Source: Phycisphaerales bacterium (GTDB lineage Bacteria > Planctomycetota > Phycisphaerae > Phycisphaerales > UBA1924). From it: 64,000 nt of DNA. Each line of letters begins with the position of its first letter. Position 1 is the stretch's first letter. The stretch is taken from assembly GCA_020846975.1 (NCBI GenBank), contig JADLCX010000050.1, positions 1-64,000 of the forward strand, written 5' to 3'. Below, piece by piece: positions 49,501 to 58,146 of the stretch. The notes beneath the pieces are model-generated. The model saw only the letters and a list, made by a program, of their open reading frames with translations. It was not told the DNA's origin and ran no database searches. The position numbers and the translations under genes are program-made.

Positions 49501-52185
49501 GGAGATGTCGCCGTTGGCGATGGTGATGGTCGCGTCGGGCTGGGTGGCCTCGATGTGGACCTTGCCCTGCGAGGCGAGCGTGCCGGTGGCGGTGATGTTG
49601 CCCCCCGCCGCCACGAGCTCGACGGTGCGGCCCATCGGCGAGGACTGGTTGGCCGTCAGATCGGTGATGTTGATCGCGCCCGTGGAGCGGATCGAGATCG
49701 CGCCGTCGGTGGTCGCGGCGTCGATGACGTCGATCCCGCCGGAGTCCTTGATGAACAGGCCTCCGGCCGCGGAGACCGCGGCGTCGAGTTCGCCGGCGTC
49801 GATGTCGAGCGGGCCCGTGCCCGTGCCGTCGTCGGTGCCGGGATCGCCGATGCCGGCGCCGGCGCGCAGCGTGAGCCGGCCGGAAACCTGGAGGTCGGTC
49901 AGGTCATCGGCGGCGACCTCGTCGATCTTGCCCGCGGTCTCGATGGTGAGGTTCGCCGCGCTCGGCGCGACCGGCACCATCGGGTCGGAGGAGTTGCCGA
50001 CGGTGATGTCGCCGGAGCCGGCGGAGCGGACGGCGAGGTTGGTCGAGGCGATGCCCGCGAGCTCGGCCGGATCGATCGAGAGATCGCCGGGCCCGCCCAG
50101 ACCGATCGTGCGGTTGCCGTTGGCGGTGACGGTCACGCTCTCGGCGGTGACGGTCGAACCGAGCGCAAGGTCATCGCCCTGCAAGTTGATCGCGCCGCCC
50201 GCGCCCGAGGCGGTGAGCGCGCCGGTGGTGGTGACGGAGCCGGAATCGGCCCGGAGCCCGAGCGTCTTGCCCGAAGCGACCTGCACGGCGTCGGCCGTGA
50301 CCGAGCCCGCGCGAACGCTGAGGTTGTAGCCGGTCGCGGACAGATCGATCGCGGCGATGCTCGCGGCGTCGTTTCGCGTTGTCGTGGAGATGGCGACATC
50401 GGAGGCCGTGATGGCGCCCAGTTCGGCGGACGAGACCTGGAACGCGCCCGCGCCGGTCTGGATGCCGATGGACTGGTCCGCGGAACTGTTGGCACGGAGA
50501 TTCACGGCCGCGCCGGCGATCGTGGACGAACCGTTGAGCTCGAAATCGACGCCCTCGGCGGTCACATCGCCCCCGTTGGCCGCGACGCGTCCGTCGGTGG
50601 TCACGCCGTCGTTGTTGAAGATGACCGAACCGGCCGTGTCGTCGGGGTCGGTGTTGCCGCCCGCGCCGTTGTTGGCGAGCAGATTCACGTTGAGCTCGCC
50701 CGAGGTCGAGGAGATCGCCTGGTTGACGGCGAGGTCGTTGGCGGCGCGGAGGGTCAGCGTGGCGTCTCCACCGGCGGTCTTGGCGATGGCCGCATCAACG
50801 GTGATGTTGCCCGCGTCGGCGCCGGCGGAGCCGGTCTCGATGGTGACATCGGTGCCGGTATCGAGGGAGGCGACGATGGCCGTGGCTGCGGCGCTGTCGA
50901 TGACCATGTCGGTCGGGTCGAGCAGCCATTGGCCGTTTCCGTCCTTGCCAGAGGCGTTCACACGCGCGCCGGCGATGTCGAGGGTGTTCTTTCCGGAGGT
51001 CTCGACGAACCCGCCGTCGCCGTGCTTGTCGCCACCGCCGGCCGAGGCCTTGCCGCCGAAACTCGTGTGATCGTCGGCATAGACAACGACCGAGCCGCCA
51101 TCGCCGCGGCGGAGGGCGTCGGCGCTGATGGACGAGCCGGAATCGACCGAGACGGTCTGCGCGTGGGGCAGTTCGCCCCCGCCGCGGGCGTCACCGCCGA
51201 TCCGGACCGCCCCGCCGGAACGGGAGCCGGACGCGTCGATGGTCGCGGAGTTGAGCGCGATGTCCTTGCCGGTGATGGTGACGTTCCCGCCGCGACCGCC
51301 GACGGATCGGTCGGAGGCGTCGAGCGTGCCGGAGACCTCGACGCGGCCCGATCCGCCCCGAATCTGGATGTCGTCGGCCCGGACCTTTCCGGTGTTCCTG
51401 ATGGCCAGCGCGTAGAGGTCGCCCGCGGCCATGAGGGTGCTGCCGCCGCGGGTGTTGATGACGCCCGAGTTGTCGATCGCGGCGCGGCCGTCACCGACCG
51501 CGTTCTGAGCCGACGCGTCGATCTTGACGCTGATCGAGCTTCCCTGGGGCGTGAGCGTGACCTCGTTGCCCGAGACCATGGCGACCACGCCCTCGCCGGA
51601 GTTGGGGATGATGATGCCGGAGTTGGCGACGTGGGCGCCGATCAACGCGGCGGTGTCGGCCTCGATGCGGCCCTGGTTGGTGACATCGCCGGTGACGCCG
51701 GTGAAGCGGTCAACCCCGGCCATGAAGTCCTGGTTCGAGATGTTGCCCGCCGCGGCGTACAGGTGCGCGACGTCGATGACGCTGCTGCCCGTGAAGATCA
51801 CGCCGTTGGGGTTGACGATGTAGACGCGGCCGTTGGAGCGGAGCGTGCCGTCGATCGTCGTGGGACGCGCGCTCTGGATGCGGTTGAGCACGCGCGAGTC
51901 GGAGTTGGGCTGGACGAAGCGGACGGTCTCGCCGCGCCCGATATCGAAACTGCGGTAATCGATCACCGCGCGATCGCTGGTGCGGATGATGGTGCGGTCG
52001 CCACGCTGGATGAAGCGGGCTCGCCCCTCGCGGACGCGCGCGCCCTCAGGCCCGGCCAACGCCGTGGTCGCGGCCAGCAGCAGCGCGACCCCTCCGCCGA
52101 CGAAGCGGAACTGTCCGAGGCCGAGTCCGATGACGCGGCCGCGCGAGGTGGGGCGGAAGTCCGATCGCCGAGTACGGTCGTGCAT
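43516..52185 (-). CDS. Giant two-partner-secretion exoprotein (TpsA / filamentous haemagglutinin-like)
   Basis: About 2889 residues from the ATG preceded by CAGGAG. After a signal peptide (FVGGGVALLLAATTALA) comes the TPS domain recognised by the TpsB partner: NSDSRVLNRIQSARPTTIDG, RVYIVNPNGVIFTGSSV. The body is a very long beta-helix of repeats in which an ELxxIxAxxLxIG-type motif recurs at least seven times (ELGRISAGELTIGGG, ELARIVATGLTIGGA). The last 300 residues are helical, charged and non-repetitive (LARHQKIFYKSNVDPQTGEA, RELRKCKSAVLRLV). It is exported across the outer membrane and probably mediates adhesion or contact. The TpsB gene lies 350 bases upstream on the same strand. Confidence 0.9.
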   Translation of the reverse strand: MHDRTRRSDFRPTSRGRVIGLGLGQFRFVGGGVALLLAATTALAGPEGARVREGRARFIQRGDRTIIRTSDRAVIDYRSFDIGRGETVRFVQPNSDSRVLNRIQSARPTTIDGTLRSNGRVYIVNPNGVIFTGSSVIDVAHLYAAAGNISNQDFMAGVDRFTGVTGDVTNQGRIEADTAALIGAHVANSGIIIPNSGEGVVAMVSGNEVTLTPQGSSISVKIDASAQNAVGDGRAAIDNSGVINTRGGSTLMAAGDLYALAIRNTGKVRADDIQIRGGSGRVEVSGTLDASDRSVGGRGGNVTITGKDIALNSATIDASGSRSGGAVRIGGDARGGGELPHAQTVSVDSGSSISADALRRGDGGSVVVYADDHTSFGGKASAGGGDKHGDGGFVETSGKNTLDIAGARVNASGKDGNGQWLLDPTDMVIDSAAATAIVASLDTGTDVTIETGSAGADAGNITVDAAIAKTAGGDATLTLRAANDLAVNQAISSTSGELNVNLLANNGAGGNTDPDDTAGSVIFNNDGVTTDGRVAANGGDVTAEGVDFELNGSSTIAGAAVNLRANSSADQSIGIQTGAGAFQVSSAELGAITASDVAISTTTRNDAASIAAIDLSATGYNLSVRAGSVTADAVQVASGKTLGLRADSGSVTTTGALTASGAGGAINLQGDDLALGSTVTAESVTVTANGNRTIGLGGPGDLSIDPAELAGIASTNLAVRSAGSGDITVGNSSDPMVPVAPSAANLTIETAGKIDEVAADDLTDLQVSGRLTLRAGAGIGDPGTDDGTGTGPLDIDAGELDAAVSAAGGLFIKDSGGIDVIDAATTDGAISIRSTGAINITDLTANQSSPMGRTVELVAAGGNITATGTLASQGKVHIEATQPDATITIANGDISDAPGITTTLITSGSMGHATITNAQGLTFADTAVGGNLTATATTGNIFDDNALIVGGASGFTTAAADAVIDLNTLDAAGPISLSTAGPAGNANIVNAQGVTLAAASIGGSLALTATTGNITNTGVVTVGDVANLTTSTADADITVTQLSSAGLGVHTSGTDGNASIDAVGPVTFGASEVGGSLAVVSTGAIADAGAGPMTVGGAASFTTRANAGADITLDNATNTFGAITARSRDGAGSADAAGDITIFETSIPGNTRMDVTLIGTTGSVTLVAPDIAIDTGSMGAAISVGASDITLRPSTAGATIGLDTAADFSLDLAELRELSTTGRVVIGAADSGAITVGGISDLDLSAQTYDLGLRGGATSLAHALTLGSDRLLSLQVGAISSTGGSTDVTIGGTNGRVVIDSTGGVDLDISAARLAVNAGAGDITIDNAATGLEIGSIDSIDGVTAAMDGDITITTAGALSIASPVATSGTGVVTLNAADGIADATASGDAVTAATVVLGTTAGSITASGGAGEFKTNTQSLTATAPGGINIANSGTATLRATLSADMGAAVLSSGGSISTNGVAWAADSFVVTAGGAAPDGVVTINDSISADNGGISIAANDLQIGGVGTALNAGAGVVTIARATDGTIGVGNIASEDMNISNEELAAITAAELIVGDSDHTSRITARDVDADDSQNIGTVTLRALADNASVAFSGTASTFNALTVRSDAGIDVDSNITADTGALDLDADADMAADADAPGVMGAHQDQIFIRSGRMLTTQPGGGNVVLRGAAGGSGMTAGILSDGDLAIDSNQDVVINSSISVDGTLTLDAGGTVTFAGAGEGMVLNIAANNGINFGESVTNQGGNLSIDADADDDGMGAFTLATDKTLTTSNGNLDITAADIVLDGSIAAGTGQVTITRSTPGDIAVGAFTDMAGRLTITGDELGRISAGELTIGGGPTAAIAVDGVTDMQSMGIAGLTTLDAGTTLTFSGGASTFNSLRGDADQDITVSGGLNTDGPLTLNADVDSNDSGLLNISAPIATGNGEFIGTGTDLALTAAINAGTGDITFSRSAAGSITVDNAPDAAGRMVIDDSELALLTGGRLTIGGGVTDIVTVRNFSATDGAGIAGITTFDANDQLTFNGSSTFKELLGKSDNLVLVNGNLTTTAGDITLNGNGNAADDTDDRIEIGSGRTIDSAGNLTLSASRGGIEGLGSLTLRAAGEARINHNLTTSGDTVIAADTDGNGSGGFILPASTVLNTSGSNLELTAADIELNGNIITGGGAAGIDRSAAGNIALGAVTDQGGTMTITGAELARIVATGLTIGGANTTNMTVNGVTDSNSNSIAGTLTLSALGNDGEVRFEGTASRFNALSVKADSRVVTEVSLVTDSGNMTLDGGANTTDKNDGLVALGAGLIASSTGTATAANFFDLTFNSPVRLRANPTLEAEDITFNSRLNSAAGEFRLLTINSHESGTTVFRGTVGGDDRLAGLFTNADGVTRLGADVFTTREGVTFDDRMVLTNDVKINDSGSGVAFGGTIDSDDDGTPRSLTVLSRRNTSETVNSLPTITFTEDVGATHRLRNIYLNCDPSTGANGRDEIPRVATIVARPVDNNGNFTPVTGALRTFQFLATDEFRMGQNEKLTVGGHVRIRGGDRVTLGDVAALGDFTVNSPDIRLLRRAPGTLSARDPSRLTGTGVRVNDVDNGVDYVAGGIFRFTSTPVAVGEGANPQFGNSSGVRDAAGALNAFIFQTFSDFNRSLIDVGNPIITQDLKSSGPSDTNFATALAGAIPRESRENDVSQIETINAASFSELEQLGVFPRDLSDEERVAGLIGWSTYDDYPETGAPTEADFRTAVNRLPGPEATAVLARHQKIFYKSNVDPQTGEARAESLAPEIKKTFEESIKRFRTRAGTAAATERVDPVALREYIERAPEESASLAHARQLQGLLRDIELLGLTSRELRKCKSAVLRLVRPNGLGTREQFETFLKTDIRELEEQSVKIDSSEKAG

Positions 52186-52536
52186 GGTCAACTCCTGCGC
52201 CGAGGATCCGGACGGCGGGTGGCTCGTCCGGGTGTGGTTCAACTCTGTCGTCTGATGCTCGCGGTGCGCCAGTCTGCCGGGGCCATCGTTGCAGCCCGGC
52301 ACGGATGCCGCCCCCCGTGCCCGCCCGCCCCCTCGCGCCCACCCATCCCCAGCCCCCACGCCCCGCTCCCTCCCGACCCGCCCATGACCCTCGCCTCGCC
52401 CGGCTCGGCCGGTTGGTTGCTCGCCCGCGAGCGGCAAGGCCCCGAGCCGGCCGACGGCGTCGGAAAATCCATTCCCCCCGAAGAAGTCCGTTTCATGTCT
52501 GTGTACGGGCCTCATGCCCATGAACCCACGGATTCT
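52186..52536. other. Spacer between tpsB and tpsA
   Basis: About 350 bases of very C-rich plus strand between two genes of one transcription unit. No gene is supported. A separate promoter for the exoprotein may be here, but no -35/-10 pair stands out. Confidence 0.4.
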
Positions 52537-54537
52537 CTAGAACAAGATTGTCGCGGAAATGTGGAAACGGTTGCTTCCCGAGGTCACTTCCCCTTCAATT
52601 TCGTCGAGAGCGATCCCCCAATCGACACGGACGTTCAGGTTTCGCCTGTAAAGCAGGTCCACACCGACGCCCGCGCCGATAAGGGTTTCGTCCGACTCGG
52701 TCCCCTGGGCGCTGTTGATGTTCGAGCTGCCCATGTCGAGGAAGCCCTTGAGAACAAGGTCCCAGTCGGCCCGCCCGTAGGGAACCTGTGGCCGATAACG
52801 GAAGGTCTCGCCGAAGAGCTTGCCGGGCGTGGCCTCGATCCCGAGGGCCTGCGGCAGGTGGAAGCGGTATTCGATTGTCCCCACGACGACCGAATCGCCG
52901 GCAACCACCGATTCCGGGTAGCCGCGCACCGTGTACATGCCGCCCAGGACATCCTGGAAGTTGGGGATGAGCCGGTAGTTGAACGCGTACTGGCCGCGAA
53001 CGGCGAGGGCGATCTCGTGGGCGAGTGTGGTGTTGGCGGCGGAGGAGTTCTCGATGAAGAACTGCTCGATGTAGAACGAGTGGCTGAGCAGGCCGTGGAA
53101 GGTGCCCCAGTCGGGGTCGGCGTTCTGGCGCTGGAGGTCGTCGAGATCGTCGGAGGTGTTGGCGACATCCTGGAGGTTGAACTCGAAACCGGCCTCGGCG
53201 TTGGTCGCGGAAGTATCGGTGAATCTCTCGAGTCGCAGCCCCACGTCGGGCAGGAAGAAGTCGTCGTCGCCCTCGGTGTCGAGCGCGTCGTTGGTGGTGG
53301 TGATGTGCTGCCAGCGCGCGCCCGCGTAGGCATCGAGGAACAGGGACTGGCGCTGGAGGATGTTGGCGATGATCTCGCCGCCGAAGGTCCAGCCGTCGCC
53401 GTCGAACTGCTCTTCCGTGGCGCCGACGTCGGAGGCCTGGAACGAGTTGGCGTTGCCGAACAGCCGCATCCTGAGCCAGTCGCCCCAGATCGGACGCTCG
53501 TAGTTGAGGCCGACGTACTGGGAATCCTCGAACCCGGCGGTCACGTAGTCGATGCTGAGGATGTCGTCCGCGCCGGTGAGCTGGTTGTGGACGAATCCGA
53601 AACGCTCGCGCCATTCGTTGGTCTGCGCTGTGCCGGTGTTGGAGATCTGGGCGTAGATCGACCAGGGCTTGTTCTCGTTGACGAGGTAGTCGAGCGCGAG
53701 TTCGCCCTCGCGCTCGCCCGCGGCGATCGCCAGGTCGACGCGCCGCCCGGGATGGCGGTTCAGGCGGTAGACGTAGTCGTCGAGCTTGTCCTTGCGGAGC
53801 AGGTCGGCCCGGCGCGGGTCGTCCTGCTCGAAGACCTTGACGGGGGAGTTCTTCAGGATCGGCGCGTGGAGCGGGTTGTTGATGCGCTCCTCGTACGGCA
53901 CGCGATCGCCGAACGCGAGCGTCCGCTCTTCGCCGACGACACCGGTGCGGACGATGAGCGTCACCGCCGTCGAGCCCTTGGGCCGCTGGTCGACGTACTG
54001 GGCCTCGCCCTCCTTGCGGGCATCGTTGGGCGCGAACTCCTGGTCCGAGAGCGTCACGAGCGTGGCGAAGATGCCCTCCTTCTCAAGGGCCTGCTTGACG
54101 GCGCGCTGGACCGCGAAGAGCGCGAACGTGGTGTATCGCTGCGGCGGCTGCGTGCACAACTCCTCGATCGAGTAGGTGGCCTTCGTCGTCGCGCTGGACG
54201 GCTTGGCGTACCCGCCATCCACCACGCCCAGCGTGACGCGGGCCTTCATCAGGTCATCGAGCGCGGGGAACTGGGGGTGCTCTACGGCATATCGGATCAC
54301 GAACGCGCCCACCAGGTAGCTGGGGGTCTCGGGGTCCGGCGAGTTGTCGGTCGGGGAGGCCTGGTCGGGCGCCTTGTAGTCCGTCGTGCGCTTGGGGTTC
54401 TCCACCGGAGCCGGCTCCGGCTTGCCGGCCGACTGCTGGGCGAGCGCAACGGTCGGGCAAACGCCCGCCGCGGCGACGAGCACCGCCGCGGAGAGCAGGG
54501 CGCTGCGTGGGGCAATCTTGGAACGGAAGTTCGGCAT
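52537..54537 (-). CDS. Outer-membrane transporter of two-partner secretion (TpsB, ShlB/FhaC/HecB family)
   Basis: About 666 residues from the ATG preceded by GAGG; signal peptide AVLVAAAGVCPTVALA. The N-terminal 280 residues contain POTRA-like segments that bind the exoprotein, ending YRLNRHPGRRVDLAIAAG, a hallmark of the family. The rest forms a beta-barrel (YAQISNTGTAQTNEW, YVTAGFEDSQYVGLNYERP) finishing in the aromatic end ISATILF used for outer-membrane assembly. It would carry the adjacent TpsA across the outer membrane without ATP. A Pro-rich linker of about 40 residues follows the signal. Confidence 0.9.
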   Translation of the reverse strand: MPNFRSKIAPRSALLSAAVLVAAAGVCPTVALAQQSAGKPEPAPVENPKRTTDYKAPDQASPTDNSPDPETPSYLVGAFVIRYAVEHPQFPALDDLMKARVTLGVVDGGYAKPSSATTKATYSIEELCTQPPQRYTTFALFAVQRAVKQALEKEGIFATLVTLSDQEFAPNDARKEGEAQYVDQRPKGSTAVTLIVRTGVVGEERTLAFGDRVPYEERINNPLHAPILKNSPVKVFEQDDPRRADLLRKDKLDDYVYRLNRHPGRRVDLAIAAGEREGELALDYLVNENKPWSIYAQISNTGTAQTNEWRERFGFVHNQLTGADDILSIDYVTAGFEDSQYVGLNYERPIWGDWLRMRLFGNANSFQASDVGATEEQFDGDGWTFGGEIIANILQRQSLFLDAYAGARWQHITTTNDALDTEGDDDFFLPDVGLRLERFTDTSATNAEAGFEFNLQDVANTSDDLDDLQRQNADPDWGTFHGLLSHSFYIEQFFIENSSAANTTLAHEIALAVRGQYAFNYRLIPNFQDVLGGMYTVRGYPESVVAGDSVVVGTIEYRFHLPQALGIEATPGKLFGETFRYRPQVPYGRADWDLVLKGFLDMGSSNINSAQGTESDETLIGAGVGVDLLYRRNLNVRVDWGIALDEIEGEVTSGSNRFHISATILF

Positions 54538-54729
54538 GAGCAATCCTCGACGTCGGACCAGACCGCGAACGGGAGAAGCCTCCGGATTCGCGCCCCCTTC
54601 GCCCGACCCAACCCCCGACCGTGGTCCGGCAAATGTAAGCACCCACAAGCTACCGGCAAAGCTCGCGCACCGTCAAACCCCCCGTTCACCCACAATGGCG
54701 ATCGGGCGGTTCCGACACCGACCGACCGA

Positions 54730-57700
54730 CTACTTGGCCTTCAGGTACGGTGTGGGCGTCAACAGCCGATCGAGGCGGGCGGCCATCGAATGGGCGTCAG
54801 CCCCGACATGCTTCCCCGTAAAAACCAACCGGAAGCCCACATCGCAATACCCCTCGGCGGCCTCGGCGAGGTTGACGGTGCGCGGCGTTTGCGGTGCCAT
54901 GGCCGGATCGGTGAGGGCCGAACCACCGATCACCTTGAAGCGTTCGGAGCAGGACCCGGCCAGTTCGACCGTCCGGGCGCCGCGCGGATCGGCGGGAAAA
55001 GCGACGGACGCATCGAGAACGTACTCGGCGACGTTGCCGATCATGTGCCGGGGCGCATCGACCGGGCTCTGGGGATCAGGCGCGAACCAGAGCCAGCCGT
55101 CATCAACGGGGACGATCGACTTTTGCCCGGACGAATCGAGTCGCTCACGGTCCAACGCCCCCGCATCGGCGGGTTGCACGGCCAGCCCGGATGCCGTGAG
55201 TCCGGCGATGTGATCGCGGTGTCGGGCCCAAGTCTGGTCGCGGAAGTTGCTCGGCTGAGGAACCGCCGCGAACGCGCCCGCGGCGGCGAGCCACTCGCCC
55301 GAGGTCGGGAGGCGACAGCCAACCAGCGAGGCGAAGCACGCCGCGGCAACCGGGGCGATGTGCTGCACGGGCGAAGCATCGACCGGACGGAGCGGAAACT
55401 GGCCGATGCCGTACTCGTCGATCCGTCCACCCTGGCTGATGAGCCACTCGTGGGCCGGTCGGATGCTTGTGCGATCGGGGTTCCACTCCCACGAGCGTGG
55501 ACCGAAGCGGGGGTCTTCATCGGGCGCGAAGGTCTGCAGGAACCGGGCGAGTCTCGGGGTCGAGACCGAGGAATCCGCCGCGGAGACCGCGTGCATGGAC
55601 GCGAAGGCGGCGACGCCGACCTCGGAGGTGCCGATGTAGAACGGCGCGACACCGGATCCCGCGGGAGGCCGGACCAGCACGAACTCGATCGGGAGGGCGT
55701 GGCCCCAATCCGAAAACTCCGCCTTCGGCGAGAAGACCAACCGGTCCCCGTCGCGCTCGGCCGACGCGGTGTAGCGGCCCGTCGCGGCGGGTCCGAGCGC
55801 CGCGTACCACGCGGGAAGGCTCGCGGGCTCCTTGCCACCGGCGATGAGTTCAAGGTCGGTCAGGACGGGCACGACCTCGGACCGGAACGAGACGCCGCCG
55901 GGAAGTTCGCGGGCCGCGGTGGCGAACCGCCGGATCTCGGCGCGAAGTTCGGCCTCTCCCAGGCGATCGACCGAAGCGCGAAGCCCTCGGAGGTGGAAGT
56001 TGTACCTGAGCCAGGGGTCGAGTTGATCCGGCGAAACGCCGAACTCCGCGAGCCGCGAGAACCCGGCGTCGATGTTGGCGGCATCCCGCGTGTACGACAG
56101 GAAGCGAATCAGCCGACGGGATTCCTCCTGGGCGAGGTGCTCCCGGAGCTGTCCACGACGGGCGGGATCGGGGAGCCGATCGATAACCCCGCGAACGCTG
56201 GCCGCGGCGGCCGCTTCCTGGTCGAGTTCCTCAACAGTCGCGGGCCAGAGCACGCCGGGGCGCTGAGAGAGCCGTCGCCACGAAGCGAGCGCGAGTTCGG
56301 GACGGGAAGGATCGGGGGTGTGTGCGCCGGAAACGAGGATCAGGGCGTCGTTGACGCCCTCGGCCGCACGAAGCCCTTCGACGCGCTCCAGCAACGGTCC
56401 GACGATCCGGCGGATGACGGGGTCGGACTTGGCACGCCCGGCCCATTCGCCGGAGAGTTCCTGGATCGTTTGTGCGGCGGCCGTTGCGTCGGATGAGGTT
56501 CGACGCTCCGCGCTGCCCCAGGCGTTGTCGAGGAGCGATTCGACGGCGGCCATCTGGTCCGCGGCGCGAGCCGCACGCCCGCAGAGATCGACGAACTCAG
56601 ACGCTTCGCGCTCGACATCGTCGGTGGAGCCCGCGAGCGCGGGATCAACCGGCGCCTCGGACCACGGGGCGAGGACCCGTTCGAGCCGCCGCTCTCGGGC
56701 GTTGGCAAGCTCGGCGTTGAGCCTCTCCATCCAGGCGGGCTGAGGATCGGGCCGGCGAATGCCGCGAGGCAGCGATCGATCGAGGCCGCGGAGGAACGCC
56801 TCGGTGCGTTGAAACTGCGCCCCCAGCGTCTCGGCCTGGGCCGGGACCAGGGCGATGCGCTGGCGGATCATCAAGGCCTGTCGGTGGAGGGCGGCGGCGA
56901 TCGCCGCCGATTCGATCGGTTTCGCCTCGCCAACCGCGCCGGTTGGCGGCTCTGCGCCCCCGGCTCGGTCGGGCAGCGGAGCCGCCGCGACGAGGATGTA
57001 GACCGCGACGGCCAGCAGCGCAAGGAGAATCACCACGATCGCGAGCGTTCGGGCGGCGGAGCGAGGCGCGATGGGAGCGACGACGGGCGCCGGCGGCCCG
57101 CCGGCCGAGTCCGGCGACGTCAGCGCGGAATCGATGGCCAGGTCCGCCGCGCGGATGAAGTCGGCGTCGAGGGTGTAGGGCACTTGGCTCACGAGGGGTA
57201 TGGCGGCCTGGGCTGCGCGCAGGCAGAACATCTGCGATCCGGTCGGTTCGCCGAAGATCGCATCGACCCACGCCCGGCCGCGCGGGTGGATGAGCATAAG
57301 CGGGTGCGCCGGGTCGATCCGAGTGTCGATGAACCGGGCCCACTGGGCGAGAACCTGGGCGTCGGCGGATCCGCACGCGGGGAGCCGGAGTTGGCGCGAG
57401 GCGGCCAGGCGGCCGCGGTCCTGCGAGTCGGCGCGACCGGCACGGAGGAAGGGGCCGAGTTCACGCTCAAACTGGAACATCACCCGGCGGATGCCCTGCC
57501 GCTCCGGCCCGAGGTCGGGGTGCTCGAGAAATCGCGTGAGCGACGGCGGCGGCGGGCTGGGCAACGAGCCGATCCGTGCGGCTTCTTCGGCGATGCGGCG
57601 TCGCTCAACATCGACGTAGGCGACCACTTCGGCGGGATCGACGGCCTGGCGGCAACGCGAGGCGAGCGCGTCGAGCGTGGGCAGGGCGAGTTGCAGCGCA

Positions 57701-58047
57701 TCGGGCAAGCCCATGTTCTGCGCGTGGACGGCGACGACCATCGGGTATTTGTCGCGGCCCTTGCCGTCACGGCTGGACCAGAGCCGCGCGATCAGGAAGT
57801 CGGTCGAGGGCGCGGCATCGCTTCCCGCGGCTCGCCACAGCAGGGTATGGTCAAACTCCGGCAGGGTCGCGCCCGGCGAGGTCTCCTCGAGCTTCTCCCA
57901 CTGGCCGCTCTCGACACACGCGGCGATCCCGTCCACGTACAGCACACGCTTGAGATCGGTCAATCGCTGCGTATCGAGCCCGAGGTCGTCGATGTGGTCG
58001 TTCCAACCCGGGTGCTTGCCGAAAACGCCGAGACTGGCCTGCGGCAC
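54730..58047 (-). CDS. tagF: T6SS TagF domain fused through a membrane segment to an FGE-like domain
   Basis: A 1105-residue protein from a GTG. Residues 1-280 match TagF: LGVFGKHPGWNDHIDDLGL, DFLIARLWSSRDGKGRDKYPM. Residues 335-355 form one transmembrane helix (LAIVVILLALLAVAVYILVA). About 400 residues of helical sequence follow, and residues about 770-1090 form a formylglycine-generating-enzyme-like domain (PFYIGTSEVGVAAFASM, GCRLPTSGEWLAAAGAF, MIGNVAEYVLDAS, YCDVGFRLVF). TagF represses type VI secretion post-translationally; in Pseudomonas the FGE-like protein TagR instead promotes it from the periplasm. Here both kinds of domain are in one protein that would span the inner membrane. It is the last gene of the visible T6SS operon. 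Domain calls are firm; the joint regulatory role is inferred. Confidence 0.85.
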   Translation of the reverse strand: MPQASLGVFGKHPGWNDHIDDLGLDTQRLTDLKRVLYVDGIAACVESGQWEKLEETSPGATLPEFDHTLLWRAAGSDAAPSTDFLIARLWSSRDGKGRDKYPMVVAVHAQNMGLPDALQLALPTLDALASRCRQAVDPAEVVAYVDVERRRIAEEAARIGSLPSPPPPSLTRFLEHPDLGPERQGIRRVMFQFERELGPFLRAGRADSQDRGRLAASRQLRLPACGSADAQVLAQWARFIDTRIDPAHPLMLIHPRGRAWVDAIFGEPTGSQMFCLRAAQAAIPLVSQVPYTLDADFIRAADLAIDSALTSPDSAGGPPAPVVAPIAPRSAARTLAIVVILLALLAVAVYILVAAAPLPDRAGGAEPPTGAVGEAKPIESAAIAAALHRQALMIRQRIALVPAQAETLGAQFQRTEAFLRGLDRSLPRGIRRPDPQPAWMERLNAELANARERRLERVLAPWSEAPVDPALAGSTDDVEREASEFVDLCGRAARAADQMAAVESLLDNAWGSAERRTSSDATAAAQTIQELSGEWAGRAKSDPVIRRIVGPLLERVEGLRAAEGVNDALILVSGAHTPDPSRPELALASWRRLSQRPGVLWPATVEELDQEAAAAASVRGVIDRLPDPARRGQLREHLAQEESRRLIRFLSYTRDAANIDAGFSRLAEFGVSPDQLDPWLRYNFHLRGLRASVDRLGEAELRAEIRRFATAARELPGGVSFRSEVVPVLTDLELIAGGKEPASLPAWYAALGPAATGRYTASAERDGDRLVFSPKAEFSDWGHALPIEFVLVRPPAGSGVAPFYIGTSEVGVAAFASMHAVSAADSSVSTPRLARFLQTFAPDEDPRFGPRSWEWNPDRTSIRPAHEWLISQGGRIDEYGIGQFPLRPVDASPVQHIAPVAAACFASLVGCRLPTSGEWLAAAGAFAAVPQPSNFRDQTWARHRDHIAGLTASGLAVQPADAGALDRERLDSSGQKSIVPVDDGWLWFAPDPQSPVDAPRHMIGNVAEYVLDASVAFPADPRGARTVELAGSCSERFKVIGGSALTDPAMAPQTPRTVNLAEAAEGYCDVGFRLVFTGKHVGADAHSMAARLDRLLTPTPYLKAK

Positions 58048-58146
58048 GCGCGCAAAGAGCGAGCGGGTGCGGAGCGACGGGGTTGTGGCGGGCGTGGAGG
58101 AGATGGTTGGGGCTCGCTTCGATTCGGCTCGTTCTCGGCCGCGGGA

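Noticed and set aside
43723-56496. A 4257-residue reading frame on the plus strand
   Set aside because: It is antisense to the TpsA, TpsB and part of the TagF-FGE genes. The minus-strand frames have recognisable domains and binding sites; the plus-strand frame is Gly/Arg/Ala/Val-rich and open only because of GC-rich codon bias.
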